From an uncultured Candidatus Competibacteraceae bacterium (GTDB lineage: Bacteria > Pseudomonadota > Gammaproteobacteria > Competibacterales > Competibacteraceae), in the NCBI GenBank assembly GCA_937960715.1, contig CALGOO010000230.1, positions 1-11,569 of the forward strand: 11,569 nt of DNA. The letters are read 5' to 3'. Positions 1 through 6,858 of the stretch are shown here, piece by piece. The notes below the pieces were generated by a model. It made no database searches and was not told the origin of the DNA. It was given only the letters and a program-made list of their open reading frames with translations. Within the stretch, counting starts at the first letter, position 1; every line of letters starts with the position of its first letter. The position numbers were made by a program, and so were the translations under genes.

Positions 1-21
1 AACGACTTACCCTCCCCCCAA

Positions 22-42
22 CCCCCTCCCGCCGGGAGGGGG
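22..42. repeat. GC-rich perfect palindromic repeat
   Basis: Two 9-base arms (C-rich 22-30, G-rich 34-42) are exact reverse complements around a 3-base GCC loop. The preceding bases 10-19 are also C-rich. C-rich/G-rich palindromes of this style are common dispersed intergenic elements in proteobacteria, but I cannot count copies in one window. The G-rich right arm ends just before the GTG at 44 and could act as, or mimic, a Shine-Dalgarno sequence for the ORF that follows. Confidence 0.6.
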
Positions 43-43
43 A

Positions 44-313
44 GTGAACGGTTACCTGCCAACGACCCGGCCAAACGGTGCTGATCCAGTCAAGCTGCAA
101 CGGCAAATTGCCCATTACGGCGCTTCAACTGAGGGAATTCCACCGATTCTGGTTTATCGTGGCTCCGATGGAGCGTTGATTATTTTCGACGGGGTTACAC
201 GCGCCAGTCGTATAGCAAAATTAAGACCTGGAATTTTAGTCGCAGCCGAAGTGATTGGACATTTTCCTTTCCCTTGCGGACATCTACCAACGGTGGGAGA
301 GCGATTGTTATGA
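44..313 (+). CDS. Small ParB/sulfiredoxin-like domain protein, possibly a toxin tip (partial or orphan)
   Basis: An 89-residue product if GTG 44 is the start, preceded by the G-rich arm of the palindrome. The reading frame is open back to base 2 with no stop, so it could instead be the 3' end of a longer gene entering from outside; that upstream translation would be proline- and glycine-rich. Residues about 33-68 run as a beta strand PPILVY, a turn, IIFDG, then VTRASRIAKLRPG and a final VAAEVI strand. This matches the ParB/Srx N-terminal fold, where dGhhRlaA occupies the DGVTRASR position. ParB-fold nucleases are known as C-terminal tips of polymorphic toxins. The stop overlaps the start of the next ORF (ATGA), a layout typical of toxin/immunity pairs. 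Base composition is about 50% GC, unlike its neighbours, which suggests acquisition by transfer. Function is inferred from fold resemblance only. Confidence 0.5.
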   Translation: MNGYLPTTRPNGADPVKLQRQIAHYGASTEGIPPILVYRGSDGALIIFDGVTRASRIAKLRPGILVAAEVIGHFPFPCGHLPTVGERLL

Positions 314-525
314 TCAGTCAAACACGATTGGAGTTGCTTGAGGCGTTGAGCGAGCCAAGCGAGAAACTTCCTGAAGTTCGCTTGGGCCAGCTCATTAGTA
401 ATCTTGCCACGCTTGCCAAAGGGCCACAGGTAGAAGCGATTTGGGATGCGGAAGATAAGGAATTCTTGGAAGCGGCAAGAAAACAACTAGCGGTTTTTGG
501 ATCTCGTGATTCGGCAATGGCCTAG
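310..525 (+). CDS. 71-residue hypothetical protein, possible immunity partner
   Basis: The start is ATG 310, chosen because it overlaps the upstream TGA as ATGA, which implies translational coupling; an in-frame ATG at 274 lies inside the preceding ORF. The product (MISQTRLELLEALSEPSEKL and so on) is predicted mostly helical. It carries the segment VRLGQLISNLATLAKGP at about residues 19-35, followed by an acidic IWDAEDKEFLEAA segment at about 40-52. I recall small uncharacterised bacterial proteins with this RxGQLIxNL...IWDxEDxEFLEA pattern but know no assigned function. No signal peptide, membrane segment or catalytic motif is visible. Size, acidity and coupling to a ParB-fold ORF fit an immunity protein; this is inference. 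GC content is low, like its partner. Confidence 0.55.
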   Translation: MISQTRLELLEALSEPSEKLPEVRLGQLISNLATLAKGPQVEAIWDAEDKEFLEAARKQLAVFGSRDSAMA

Positions 526-608
526 CAGCTTTCTTCAGCCCCGGCACGGTGATTCCCATCGCCACGCAGAAGGTGCTGGTGGAGTTGAACGAGCGGTTGA
601 CGGCGTGA
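526..608 (+). pseudogene. Headless 3' fragment resembling the C-terminus of a methylmalonyl-CoA mutase-type B12-binding domain
   Basis: The frame ending at TGA 606-608 reads AAFFSPGTVIPIATQKVLVE followed by LNERLTA. The F(S/G)PGTVIPxAxQKxL pattern is, as I recall it, the last strand and helix of the cobalamin-binding domain of acyl-CoA mutases of the methylmalonyl/isobutyryl type. There is no start codon, no Shine-Dalgarno sequence and no upstream part: the frame is closed by TGA at 507-509, and the resemblance begins right after the TAG of the preceding ORF. It therefore looks like a chromosomal gene tail left at the edge of an inserted low-GC segment, or a duplicated tail. It is short, so family assignment is tentative. 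Confidence 0.4.
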
Positions 609-624
609 AGTAGTGTGACAATAG

Positions 625-656
625 GCAGGGTGGGTGGTATCTCACCCTGCTTAATT
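625..656 (+). terminator. Rho-independent-type terminator
   Basis: GCAGGGTG (625-632) pairs exactly with CACCCTGC (643-650). The stem extends by a G-T wobble and a G-C pair to 10 bp, leaving a 6-base loop. A T-rich run (TTAATTT) follows on the plus strand, so it would end transcription from the left-edge genes. On the minus strand the bases after the hairpin are not T-rich, so it is less likely to terminate radA transcripts. Confidence 0.6.
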
Positions 657-717
657 TAAAATTCAATTGCACATCAATTTGTTATTTAAAACAAAAGGTT
701 AGTTTTCGTATAGGCTC
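657..717. other. AT-rich intergenic spacer downstream of radA
   Basis: About 27% GC by hand count over 661-720, strikingly AT-rich against the surrounding genes. It contains a weak 6-base inverted repeat TTTGTT/AACAAA (678-683 and 690-695). No ORF with a plausible ribosome binding site is seen, and no U-run terminator for radA on the minus strand. Confidence 0.5.
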
Positions 718-2094
718 TTAGACATTCCCCATCACTTCGCCCAGCCGGCTGACGCCGCGCACGTCCAGTCCCTCCACCCGCCCGCCGCGCCGGGGCAGGT
801 TGGCGCGCGGCACGATGGCCTGCTTGAAACCGTGCTTGGCCGCTTCCCGCAACCGTTCCTCGCCGTTCGGCACCGGCCGGATTTCCCCGGCCAGTCCCAC
901 CTCACCGAACACCACCAGATCGGTCGGCAGTGGCCGGTCGCGGAAGCTCGACAGCGCCGCCAGCAACACCGCCAAATCCGCCGCCGTCTCGTTGATTCGC
1001 ACCCCGCCGACCGCGTTGACGTAGACATCCTGGTCGTACATCGCCACGCCGCCGTGCCGGTGCAGCACCGCCAACAGCATCGCCAGCCGGTTCTGCTCCA
1101 GCCCCAGTGTCACCCGGCGCGGATTGCCGCCATGGCAATCGTCCACCAGCGCCTGAATCTCCACCAACAGCGGCCGGGTACCCTCGCGGGTCACCATGAT
1201 CACGCTGCCAGCCACCGGCGCCTCGTGGCGGGACAGAAAGATCGCCGATGGATTGCTGACCTCCTTCAGTCCGTGCTCGGTCATCGCGAACACGCCCAGT
1301 TCGTTCACCGGACCGTAGCGATTCTTCACCGCCCGCAGCACCCGCAACCGCCCGCTGGGATCGCCCTCGAAATACAGCACGGTATCGACCATGTGCTCCA
1401 GCACCCGCGGCCCGGCGATCGCGCCTTCCTTGGTCACATGCCCAACCAGGAACAGAGCCGTCCCCGTTGCCTTGGCATGGCGCACCAGTTGCGCCGCGCT
1501 TTCGCGCACCTGCGCCACCGAGCCGGGGGCCGATTGCAACCGCTCGGTGTACACGGTCTGAATCGAGTCGATCACCATCACCCGGGGCTGCTCAATTTCG
1601 GCGGTCGCCAGCACCCGCTCGACGTTGATTTCCGGCAACAACCGCAAGCGGTCGCGCGACAGTTGCAGGCGCTGAGCGCGCAGGCTGATTTGCTGGGGCG
1701 ATTCCTCGCCGCTGACGTACAAGGTCCGGTCGCGTTCCGCCAGCACCGCCAACACCTGCAACAGCAGGGTGGATTTGCCGATGCCGGGATCGCCGCCGAT
1801 CAGCGTCACCGAGCCGTGGACCAGCCCGCCGCCCAGCACCCGGTCCAGTTCGCCATTGCCGCAGGACTGGCGGACTTCCGCGCTGGCATCCACCGTGGCG
1901 AGGAGACGCACCTCCCCCGCCACCGCCGAACCGGTGTAGCCGGTAAACTTGGCGCCACCCTTGCCCACCAGTGGCGCGGCCGGCGCTTCCTGCAAGGTGT
2001 TCCAGGCCCCGCAGTCGCCGCATTGGCCCGACCATTTGCTGGCCTGCGCCCCGCATTCGGCGCAGACGTAGACGGTGCGGGGCTTACTCGCCAC
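718..2094 (-). CDS. radA: DNA repair protein RadA (Sms), branch-migration ATPase
   Basis: A 458-residue protein, close to the usual RadA length. RadA is a RecA-like ATPase that drives branch migration of recombination intermediates and helps process stalled forks. The N-terminal C4 zinc finger is at C11, C14, C25 and C28. The Walker A motif GGDPGIGKST is at 100-109 and the Walker B strand VMVID at 172-176. The RadA-specific KNRxG motif is at 257-261, here KNRYG where KNRFG is usual. The Lon-protease-like domain fills about 350-458 (DQDVYVNAVGGVRI). The start is GTG 2094, giving the expected MASKPRTVYVC N-terminus; it lies 11 bases inside the end of alr with no strong Shine-Dalgarno sequence, so expression probably depends on coupling to alr. 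It is the last gene of the rpsF cluster. Confidence 0.97.
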   Translation of the reverse strand: MASKPRTVYVCAECGAQASKWSGQCGDCGAWNTLQEAPAAPLVGKGGAKFTGYTGSAVAGEVRLLATVDASAEVRQSCGNGELDRVLGGGLVHGSVTLIGGDPGIGKSTLLLQVLAVLAERDRTLYVSGEESPQQISLRAQRLQLSRDRLRLLPEINVERVLATAEIEQPRVMVIDSIQTVYTERLQSAPGSVAQVRESAAQLVRHAKATGTALFLVGHVTKEGAIAGPRVLEHMVDTVLYFEGDPSGRLRVLRAVKNRYGPVNELGVFAMTEHGLKEVSNPSAIFLSRHEAPVAGSVIMVTREGTRPLLVEIQALVDDCHGGNPRRVTLGLEQNRLAMLLAVLHRHGGVAMYDQDVYVNAVGGVRINETAADLAVLLAALSSFRDRPLPTDLVVFGEVGLAGEIRPVPNGEERLREAAKHGFKQAIVPRANLPRRGGRVEGLDVRGVSRLGEVMGNV

Positions 2095-3172
2095 CGGCGG
2101 AAACCACGTCGTGCTTGACCCGCGCCGTCACTCCGCACAACAAGGTGTAGGAAATCGTCCCGGCGGCCTGGGCGATGCGCTCCACCGGCAGACCCTCACC
2201 CCACAGCACCACCGGATCGCCGATCCGGGCCTCGGGATGTCGGCGCAAATCGAGGGTGATCATATCCATGGAAACCCGGCCGATCAGCGCCGCCTCGCGG
2301 CCATCGAGCAACACCGGCGTCCCGGATGGCGCATGGCGCGGATAGCCGTCGCCGTAGCCGACCGCCGCTACCCCCACATCCATGTCCTCGGGGCAGACCC
2401 AGGTTCCGCCGTAACCGACCGGCTCGCCCCGACGCAGCCGTTTGATCGCGATCAGCCGGGTATGGAAGGTCATCACCGGCCGCAAATCCTCGGCGGGCGC
2501 CAGGCTGTCCACGAACGGCGAAGCGCCATAGAGCATGATGCCGGGCCGCACCCAGTCGAAATGCGTTCGCGGCCAGCCGAGAATGCCGGCGGAATTAGCC
2601 AGCGAGCGCTCGCCGGGCAGACCGGCGGTGGCCGCCTCGAAGGTTCGCAGTTGCCGGAGGGTGTCATCGCAATCCCGCTCGTCGGCGCGCGCCAGATGGC
2701 TCATCAGGCCGATGTCGGCCCGAACCGAAGGGCAGGTGCATAGGCGTTGGAAAAGGGTTGGCACCATCTCCGGCTCCAGGCCGAGCCGGTGCATGCCGGT
2801 ATCGATCTTCAGCCAGACCCGTACCGGCCGCTCCAGGCGGGCGGTTGCCAGCATCCGCGCCTGGTCGGGATGGTGGACGGCGCTCTCCAAACCGTGGCGG
2901 GCGCACAGTGGCAATTCCGCCGCCTCGAACACGCCTTCCAGCAGCAGGATTGGGCGGGTGACGCCGGCCTCGCGCAAGGTCAGCGCCTCCTCGATGCCAG
3001 CCACCGCGAAGGCGTCGGCATCCAGGCTTTGGGCGACTTGAACCAGGCCGTGACCGTAACCGTTGGCCTTGACGGCGGCCGCCACCCGCCGGCCCGGCGC
3101 GACCGCCTTGACCCGCCGCAGATTGTGAACCAGCGCCCCCAGATCGAGACGCACCGTCGTTGCTCGACTCAT
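2084..3172 (-). CDS. alr: Alanine racemase (PLP-dependent)
   Basis: A 362-residue cytoplasmic fold-type III PLP enzyme that interconverts L- and D-alanine, supplying D-Ala for peptidoglycan. The PLP lysine is K35 in AAVKANGYGHG. The opposite catalytic tyrosine is Y254 in PVGYGGTW, and R129 lies in the conserved GMHRLG motif. The C-terminal beta domain carries VGYGDGYPRH (271-280) and GRVSMDM (298-304). Length matches the proteobacterial enzymes (about 360). The ATG start lies 9 nt after the dnaB stop. Alr follows DnaB in many gammaproteobacteria. Whether this is the biosynthetic (Alr) or catabolic (DadX) form is not determined by sequence; the absence of dadA nearby favours the biosynthetic role. 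Confidence 0.96.
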   Translation of the reverse strand: MSRATTVRLDLGALVHNLRRVKAVAPGRRVAAAVKANGYGHGLVQVAQSLDADAFAVAGIEEALTLREAGVTRPILLLEGVFEAAELPLCARHGLESAVHHPDQARMLATARLERPVRVWLKIDTGMHRLGLEPEMVPTLFQRLCTCPSVRADIGLMSHLARADERDCDDTLRQLRTFEAATAGLPGERSLANSAGILGWPRTHFDWVRPGIMLYGASPFVDSLAPAEDLRPVMTFHTRLIAIKRLRRGEPVGYGGTWVCPEDMDVGVAAVGYGDGYPRHAPSGTPVLLDGREAALIGRVSMDMITLDLRRHPEARIGDPVVLWGEGLPVERIAQAAGTISYTLLCGVTARVKHDVVSAGGE

Positions 3173-3181
3173 GGCTGGAAC

Positions 3182-4624
3182 TCACCGAGTGGGTTTCGAC
3201 AATTTGGGTTTGGCGGCTGAATCATCACGCTGCTGGCCCAGCAACCGCGCTTCGGAGATATAACTTTCGAAACGGGTGTACTGTCCCAGGAAGGTGAGCG
3301 GAACCGTGCCAATGGGACCGTTGCGCTGCTTGCCGATGATGATTTCCGCCTTGCCCTTGTCGGGGCTGTCGGGGTTATAAACTTCATCCCGGTAAATGAA
3401 GCAAATCAAATCAGCATCTTGCTCTATGGCGCCCGATTCGCGTAAATCCGACATGATCGGCCGCTTGTCGCCGCGCTGCTCCAGGGTGCGATTGAGCTGC
3501 GACAACGCTAGCACCGGTGTCCCCAGTTCCCTGGCCAGGGCCTTGAGCGAACGGGAAATCTCCGACACCTCGGTGGCCCGGTTCTCGGTGGTGCCCGGCA
3601 CCTGCATCAACTGGAGATAATCCACCACGATCAGCCCCAGTTGCCCCTCCTGCCGATGCAGGCGGCGCGCGCGCGCGCGCAATTCGGTCGGACTCAGGCT
3701 GGAGCTGTCATCGATGAACAGCCGCGCCTCGGACAACATGGTGATCGCCGAGGTTAGCCGTGGCCAGTCCTCCTCCTCCAGTCGGCCGGTGCGCACCTTG
3801 TGCTGATCGATGCGCCCCAGCGAGGACACCAGCCGCATGATCAGGCTCTCGCCCGGCATTTCCATGCTGAATACCGCCACCGGGCATTTCACCTGGATCG
3901 CCGCGAATTCGACGATATTCATCGCCAGCGCGGTCTTGCCCATCGACGGCCGCCCGGCGATCACGATCAAATCACCGCGTTGCAGGCCGGCGGTCATCTC
4001 GTCGAAATCCTGCCAGCCGGTGGGAATGCCAGTGATGGGGTTGTCACGCTCGAACAGGATATCGATCCGTTCCACCGTGCGCGCCAGCAAGTCCTTGATG
4101 CTGGTGAAGCCCTGCCGGGCGCGGGAACCTCGCTCGGCAATGGCGAACACTCGTTGCTCGGCGGCGTCCAGCAACTCCCGGGTATCGCGGCCCCGGGGAT
4201 CGTAGGCGCCATCGGCGATTTCGGTGCTGGCGCGGATCAGTTCGCGGCGGATCGCCCGTTCGCGGATGATGTCGGCATAGGCGCGGACGTTCGCGGCGCT
4301 GGGCGTATCCCGCACCATCACGCCCAGATAGACGAAGCCGCCCGCCTCCTCCAACTGGTTGTTATTCTCCAGCCACTCCGCCAGCGTCAGCAGATCGAAG
4401 GGTTTGCCGCTTTCCGCCAGGCGGCGGATGGCGCGGAAGAGCAACCGATGATCGTTGCGGTAGAAATCGCTTTCGTCCAGGCGATCCGCCACTTGATCCC
4501 AGACGACGTTGTCCAGCATCAGGCCCCCGAGCACCGCCTGCTCGGCTTCGAGCGAATGCGGCGGCGTCCGCAACGCCTCGGCGGCGGGATCCTTGCGGGT
4601 GGGAAACGGGGAAACGGGCTGCAT
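3182..4624 (-). CDS. dnaB: Replicative DNA helicase DnaB
   Basis: A 480-residue hexameric 5'-3' helicase that unwinds DNA at the replication fork and recruits primase. The N-terminal domain (PPHSLEAEQAVLGGLMLD, 21-38) binds primase. A linker at about 170-200 leads to the RecA-like core: Walker A GRPSMGKT 224-231, Walker B LIVVDYLQLM 331-340, SQLNR 375-379 and DLRESGAIEQDAD 393-405. Domain order is intact, with no intein. A (GC)8 tract at 3665-3680 encodes an RARAR stretch. The ATG 4624 start is preceded by only a weak GAG-type binding site and a 178-nt gap to rplI, the longest gap inside the cluster. Confidence 0.97.
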   Translation of the reverse strand: MQPVSPFPTRKDPAAEALRTPPHSLEAEQAVLGGLMLDNVVWDQVADRLDESDFYRNDHRLLFRAIRRLAESGKPFDLLTLAEWLENNNQLEEAGGFVYLGVMVRDTPSAANVRAYADIIRERAIRRELIRASTEIADGAYDPRGRDTRELLDAAEQRVFAIAERGSRARQGFTSIKDLLARTVERIDILFERDNPITGIPTGWQDFDEMTAGLQRGDLIVIAGRPSMGKTALAMNIVEFAAIQVKCPVAVFSMEMPGESLIMRLVSSLGRIDQHKVRTGRLEEEDWPRLTSAITMLSEARLFIDDSSSLSPTELRARARRLHRQEGQLGLIVVDYLQLMQVPGTTENRATEVSEISRSLKALARELGTPVLALSQLNRTLEQRGDKRPIMSDLRESGAIEQDADLICFIYRDEVYNPDSPDKGKAEIIIGKQRNGPIGTVPLTFLGQYTRFESYISEARLLGQQRDDSAAKPKLSKPTR

Positions 4625-4802
4625 GACGGAACTCTCGGAGCCAAACCGGCGATCCGCCGCCCGTCGGCTGGGTCCGGCGGCGCGGCCACGAAATTCCCGC
4701 GAAGGGAGAAGCGCCCGCTGGGTGGACTGACCACCGCCGGGCCAGGTTCGCGCGGGGGGTCATCTTAGTGTAGCCCACCCCGACGCGCGCGCCGATCGGT
4801 GC
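4625..4802. other. rplI-dnaB intergenic region
   Basis: A GC-rich gap of 178 nt. On the minus strand a TACACT hexamer (4767-4772) could be a -10 box, but no credible -35 lies at the right spacing. A small hairpin CGGCG-ATC-CGCCG (4647-4659) sits about 23 nt upstream of the dnaB start. The palindrome CCGATCGG (4792-4799) lies just after the rplI stop. No terminator with a T-run is visible. A separate dnaB promoter is plausible from the spacing but not proven. Confidence 0.3.
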
Positions 4803-5252
4803 TCAAGCCTCGGCGATGACATTGACCCGGATTTGGGTCCGAACCTCGCCGTGCAAGTGCAGGTCCACGTCGTATTCGCCGATTTGGCGAATCGATCCGG
4901 TCGGCAATCGCACTTCCTGCTTTTGCAATTCGATGCCGGCGGCGGACACCGCGTTGGCGATATCGGCCGGACCGACCGAGCCAAACAGCCGGCCTTCGCC
5001 GCCGGTCTTCACCGACAGGGTGACGATCAGCTCGGCCAACTGCTCGGCGCGGGTTCTGGCCTTGGCCAGGGACTCGGCGGCGATCCGCTCCAGCTCGGCG
5101 CGGCGGGCCTCGAAGCGGGCCAGGTTGGCCGCGGTCGCCTCGGTCGCCTTACCTCTGGGAATCAAAAAATTGCGGGCATAGCCCGGCTTGACCTTGACCC
5201 GATCCCCCAGAACGCCCAGGCTGGCGACTTTTTCCAGCAGAATGATTTCCAT
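4803..5252 (-). CDS. rplI: 50S ribosomal protein L9
   Basis: A 149-residue protein, the same length as E. coli L9. The N-terminal rRNA-binding domain contains the L9 signature KPGYARNFLIPRGKA (22-36). It is followed by the long connecting helix (about 41-75) and a C-terminal domain with GEGRLFGSVGPADIANAV (85-102). L9 binds 23S rRNA near the L1 stalk and influences frame maintenance and fork-neighbour ribosome spacing. The ATG 5252 start has a GGAG binding site 9 nt upstream. The gene lies 33 nt downstream of the membrane-protein gene and is probably co-transcribed from the rpsF promoter. Confidence 0.98.
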   Translation of the reverse strand: MEIILLEKVASLGVLGDRVKVKPGYARNFLIPRGKATEATAANLARFEARRAELERIAAESLAKARTRAEQLAELIVTLSVKTGGEGRLFGSVGPADIANAVSAAGIELQKQEVRLPTGSIRQIGEYDVDLHLHGEVRTQIRVNVIAEA

Positions 5253-5285
5253 CGTTCGAAACTCCAGTCGATATGCAAACGCGGC

Positions 5286-6209
5286 TCAGCACGGGTCCGA
5301 CCTCGGTCGGACCCGATTGCGAAAATCGGCCCAGGCGTCGACGACGCCCAGCGCCATCACCCCCTGCGACAATGGGGGGACCAGCAGCAACAAGTAGAAC
5401 AGCAGCAACCAGGCCGTGGACAGGCGTCGCTTGAACACCACGGCATGAACCAGGGCGACACCCTGCACGGTGTACAGCAAACTCAGCGCCAGCGCGGCGT
5501 TGCCCAGCGGGAGCCAGCCGGACAGCAGGGCCGCCCCGAACAGCCCCAGGGTGAACGCCGCCAGGGGCGCGCCCAGCCGTAACTCGTGAAATTCGGAACG
5601 AAATCCGCCGGGATTGAACAGCAACGCCTGGTGCCAGCGGCCAAGCAACAACCCCGCCAGCACGAACAACAACACCGCGCCAATCGTCTGACCTGGCAGA
5701 TACGGCGCCCACTTCCGCAGCAGGGCCAGCAATTGGTCCAGGACGACTCGATCCGCCGCTGGCTGGCCCAACGGCGCCAGCGAGGCCAGCGTCCGTTCCC
5801 ATTGGTCCAGCACCCCACTCCACCAGGCCGCCGGATCGCCCAGCATCAGGTAAAAGCCCGTCACGCCCAGCAGACCTAGCAACGCCGCGGCCTGAAAGGC
5901 CCGGGACAGCGACACCGTGGCGCGCAACACCAGAGCCAACAACCATAGCGGCAACCAGTGGATCAGCAACACGCCCAGCGTCGGCCACGGCGCGCCCAGC
6001 GCCAGTCCGGTCAGCGCCACCGCGCCCAACCCGGCCAGCGCCATCAACGCGACCCCCTCGACCGCGCCTCGACGCAACGTCACCAGCGCCACCGTCGCCC
6101 CCGAAACGATCAGGAACGGTGGGAACAGCCAGAACAGGACCGCCGCGACCGCCGCGACCAGGGTAGCGGCCGAGCGACCGCGCATGACGAAGGCGGCGAG
6201 CGATTTCAT
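5286..6209 (-). CDS. Polytopic membrane protein, DUF2232-type (YybS-like)
   Basis: A 307-residue hydrophobic protein from ATG 6209, preferred because it begins just before the first membrane helix; the frame is open further upstream into rpsR but without a better start. About eight membrane segments are visible, roughly at 15-40, 50-72, 78-96, 104-123, 172-190, 215-233, 238-258 and 264-281. Between the fourth and fifth lies a polar stretch (about 126-170), and the loop NPGGFRSEFHELRLG (199-213) precedes the sixth. The C-terminus LGVVDAWADFRNR resembles the usual end of this family. Genes of this type sit between rpsR and rplI in many gammaproteobacteria; their function is unknown. Inner-membrane location is inferred from hydrophobicity. 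The upstream Shine-Dalgarno sequence is poor. Confidence 0.75.
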   Translation of the reverse strand: MKSLAAFVMRGRSAATLVAAVAAVLFWLFPPFLIVSGATVALVTLRRGAVEGVALMALAGLGAVALTGLALGAPWPTLGVLLIHWLPLWLLALVLRATVSLSRAFQAAALLGLLGVTGFYLMLGDPAAWWSGVLDQWERTLASLAPLGQPAADRVVLDQLLALLRKWAPYLPGQTIGAVLLFVLAGLLLGRWHQALLFNPGGFRSEFHELRLGAPLAAFTLGLFGAALLSGWLPLGNAALALSLLYTVQGVALVHAVVFKRRLSTAWLLLFYLLLLVPPLSQGVMALGVVDAWADFRNRVRPRSDPC

Positions 6210-6262
6210 GGGCGTGACGCGAGGCGGCGGCGACGATGACGAAACCCCCACCCGACCGAAAC

Positions 6263-6487
6263 TCAATGCCGGTCGCAGTACGGCAGCAAGGCCAGAAACC
6301 GGGCGCGCTTGATCGCCACCGACAACTGCCGCTGATAGCGGGCCTTGGTGCCGGTAATGCGGCACGGCACGATCTTACCGGTCTCGGTGATGTAGTTCTT
6401 CAGGACGGCGATGTCCTTGTAGTCAATCTCCTTGACCCCCTCGGCGGTGAAACGGCAAAACTTCTTGCGACGGAAAAAGCGCGACAT
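6263..6487 (-). CDS. rpsR: 30S ribosomal protein S18
   Basis: A 74-residue protein nearly collinear with E. coli S18 (75 residues), with FFRRKKFCRFTAEGVKEIDY near the N-terminus and TGTKARYQRQLSVAIKRARF toward the C-terminus. S18 binds the 30S platform together with S6. The start is ATG 6487, giving the expected MSRFF N-terminus. A TTG three codons upstream is rejected because the GAGGG binding site abuts it with no spacing, whereas it lies 9 nt from ATG 6487. The gene begins 5 nt after the priB stop. S18 with S6 is the known autoregulatory complex acting on rpsF leaders in E. coli. Confidence 0.98.
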   Translation of the reverse strand: MSRFFRRKKFCRFTAEGVKEIDYKDIAVLKNYITETGKIVPCRITGTKARYQRQLSVAIKRARFLALLPYCDRH

Positions 6488-6492
6488 GATGA

Positions 6493-6834
6493 TCAACCCT
6501 CGAATGATTCGGTAGCGAGAATGTCAATGCGGGCGGCGTGCAATACCAACCGGTATTCGCCCTCGCGATGGTTGGCGCGGCTGACGAAACCCCAAATCCG
6601 GACGCAGGCGTCCGGCGCCAACCGGCGGGCGGGGTCGGCGAGGGCGTCGCCGCAGGCCATGACGGGAATTCGGCAGCGCGCCTCGCGGGGCAAACCGGCT
6701 TCCCATTGTTCGGAACGATGCTCCAGCAGAAAACGGCTGATCGGCACGCCGGCCGGCGTGATCCGGGTCTCGCAGGTCCCGGCCAACCGACCGATGATGA
6801 TCAGGCAGTTGTCGGCGGGTGGCGCGGACGACAT
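6493..6834 (-). CDS. priB: Primosomal replication protein N (PriB)
   Basis: A 113-residue OB-fold single-strand DNA-binding protein (E. coli PriB is 104). It bridges PriA and DnaT during origin-independent reloading of DnaB at stalled forks. Diagnostic stretches shared with E. coli PriB are ITPAGVPISRFLLEHRSEQ (25-43), EAGLPREARCRIPVMACG (45-62) and WGFVSR...RLVLHAARIDIL (81-106). The N-terminal extension is a few residues longer than usual. ATG 6834 lies 24 nt after the rpsF stop and lacks a clear Shine-Dalgarno sequence, so coupling to rpsF is likely. PriB between rpsF and rpsR is the standard beta/gammaproteobacterial arrangement. Confidence 0.95.
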   Translation of the reverse strand: MSSAPPADNCLIIIGRLAGTCETRITPAGVPISRFLLEHRSEQWEAGLPREARCRIPVMACGDALADPARRLAPDACVRIWGFVSRANHREGEYRLVLHAARIDILATESFEG

Positions 6835-6858
6835 GGGGGCGCGCGATCGGCGGCCGGA

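Noticed and set aside
154..486. A 110-codon minus-strand frame opposite the small cassette
   Set aside because: It overlaps both coupled plus-strand ORFs, and its composition and lack of a binding site argue against it. The plus-strand pair has the ATGA coupling and a recognisable fold pattern.
832..2118. A 428-codon plus-strand open frame opposite radA
   Set aside because: Antisense shadow of a clear radA gene in GC-rich DNA; the translation is rich in H, Q and R with no domain.
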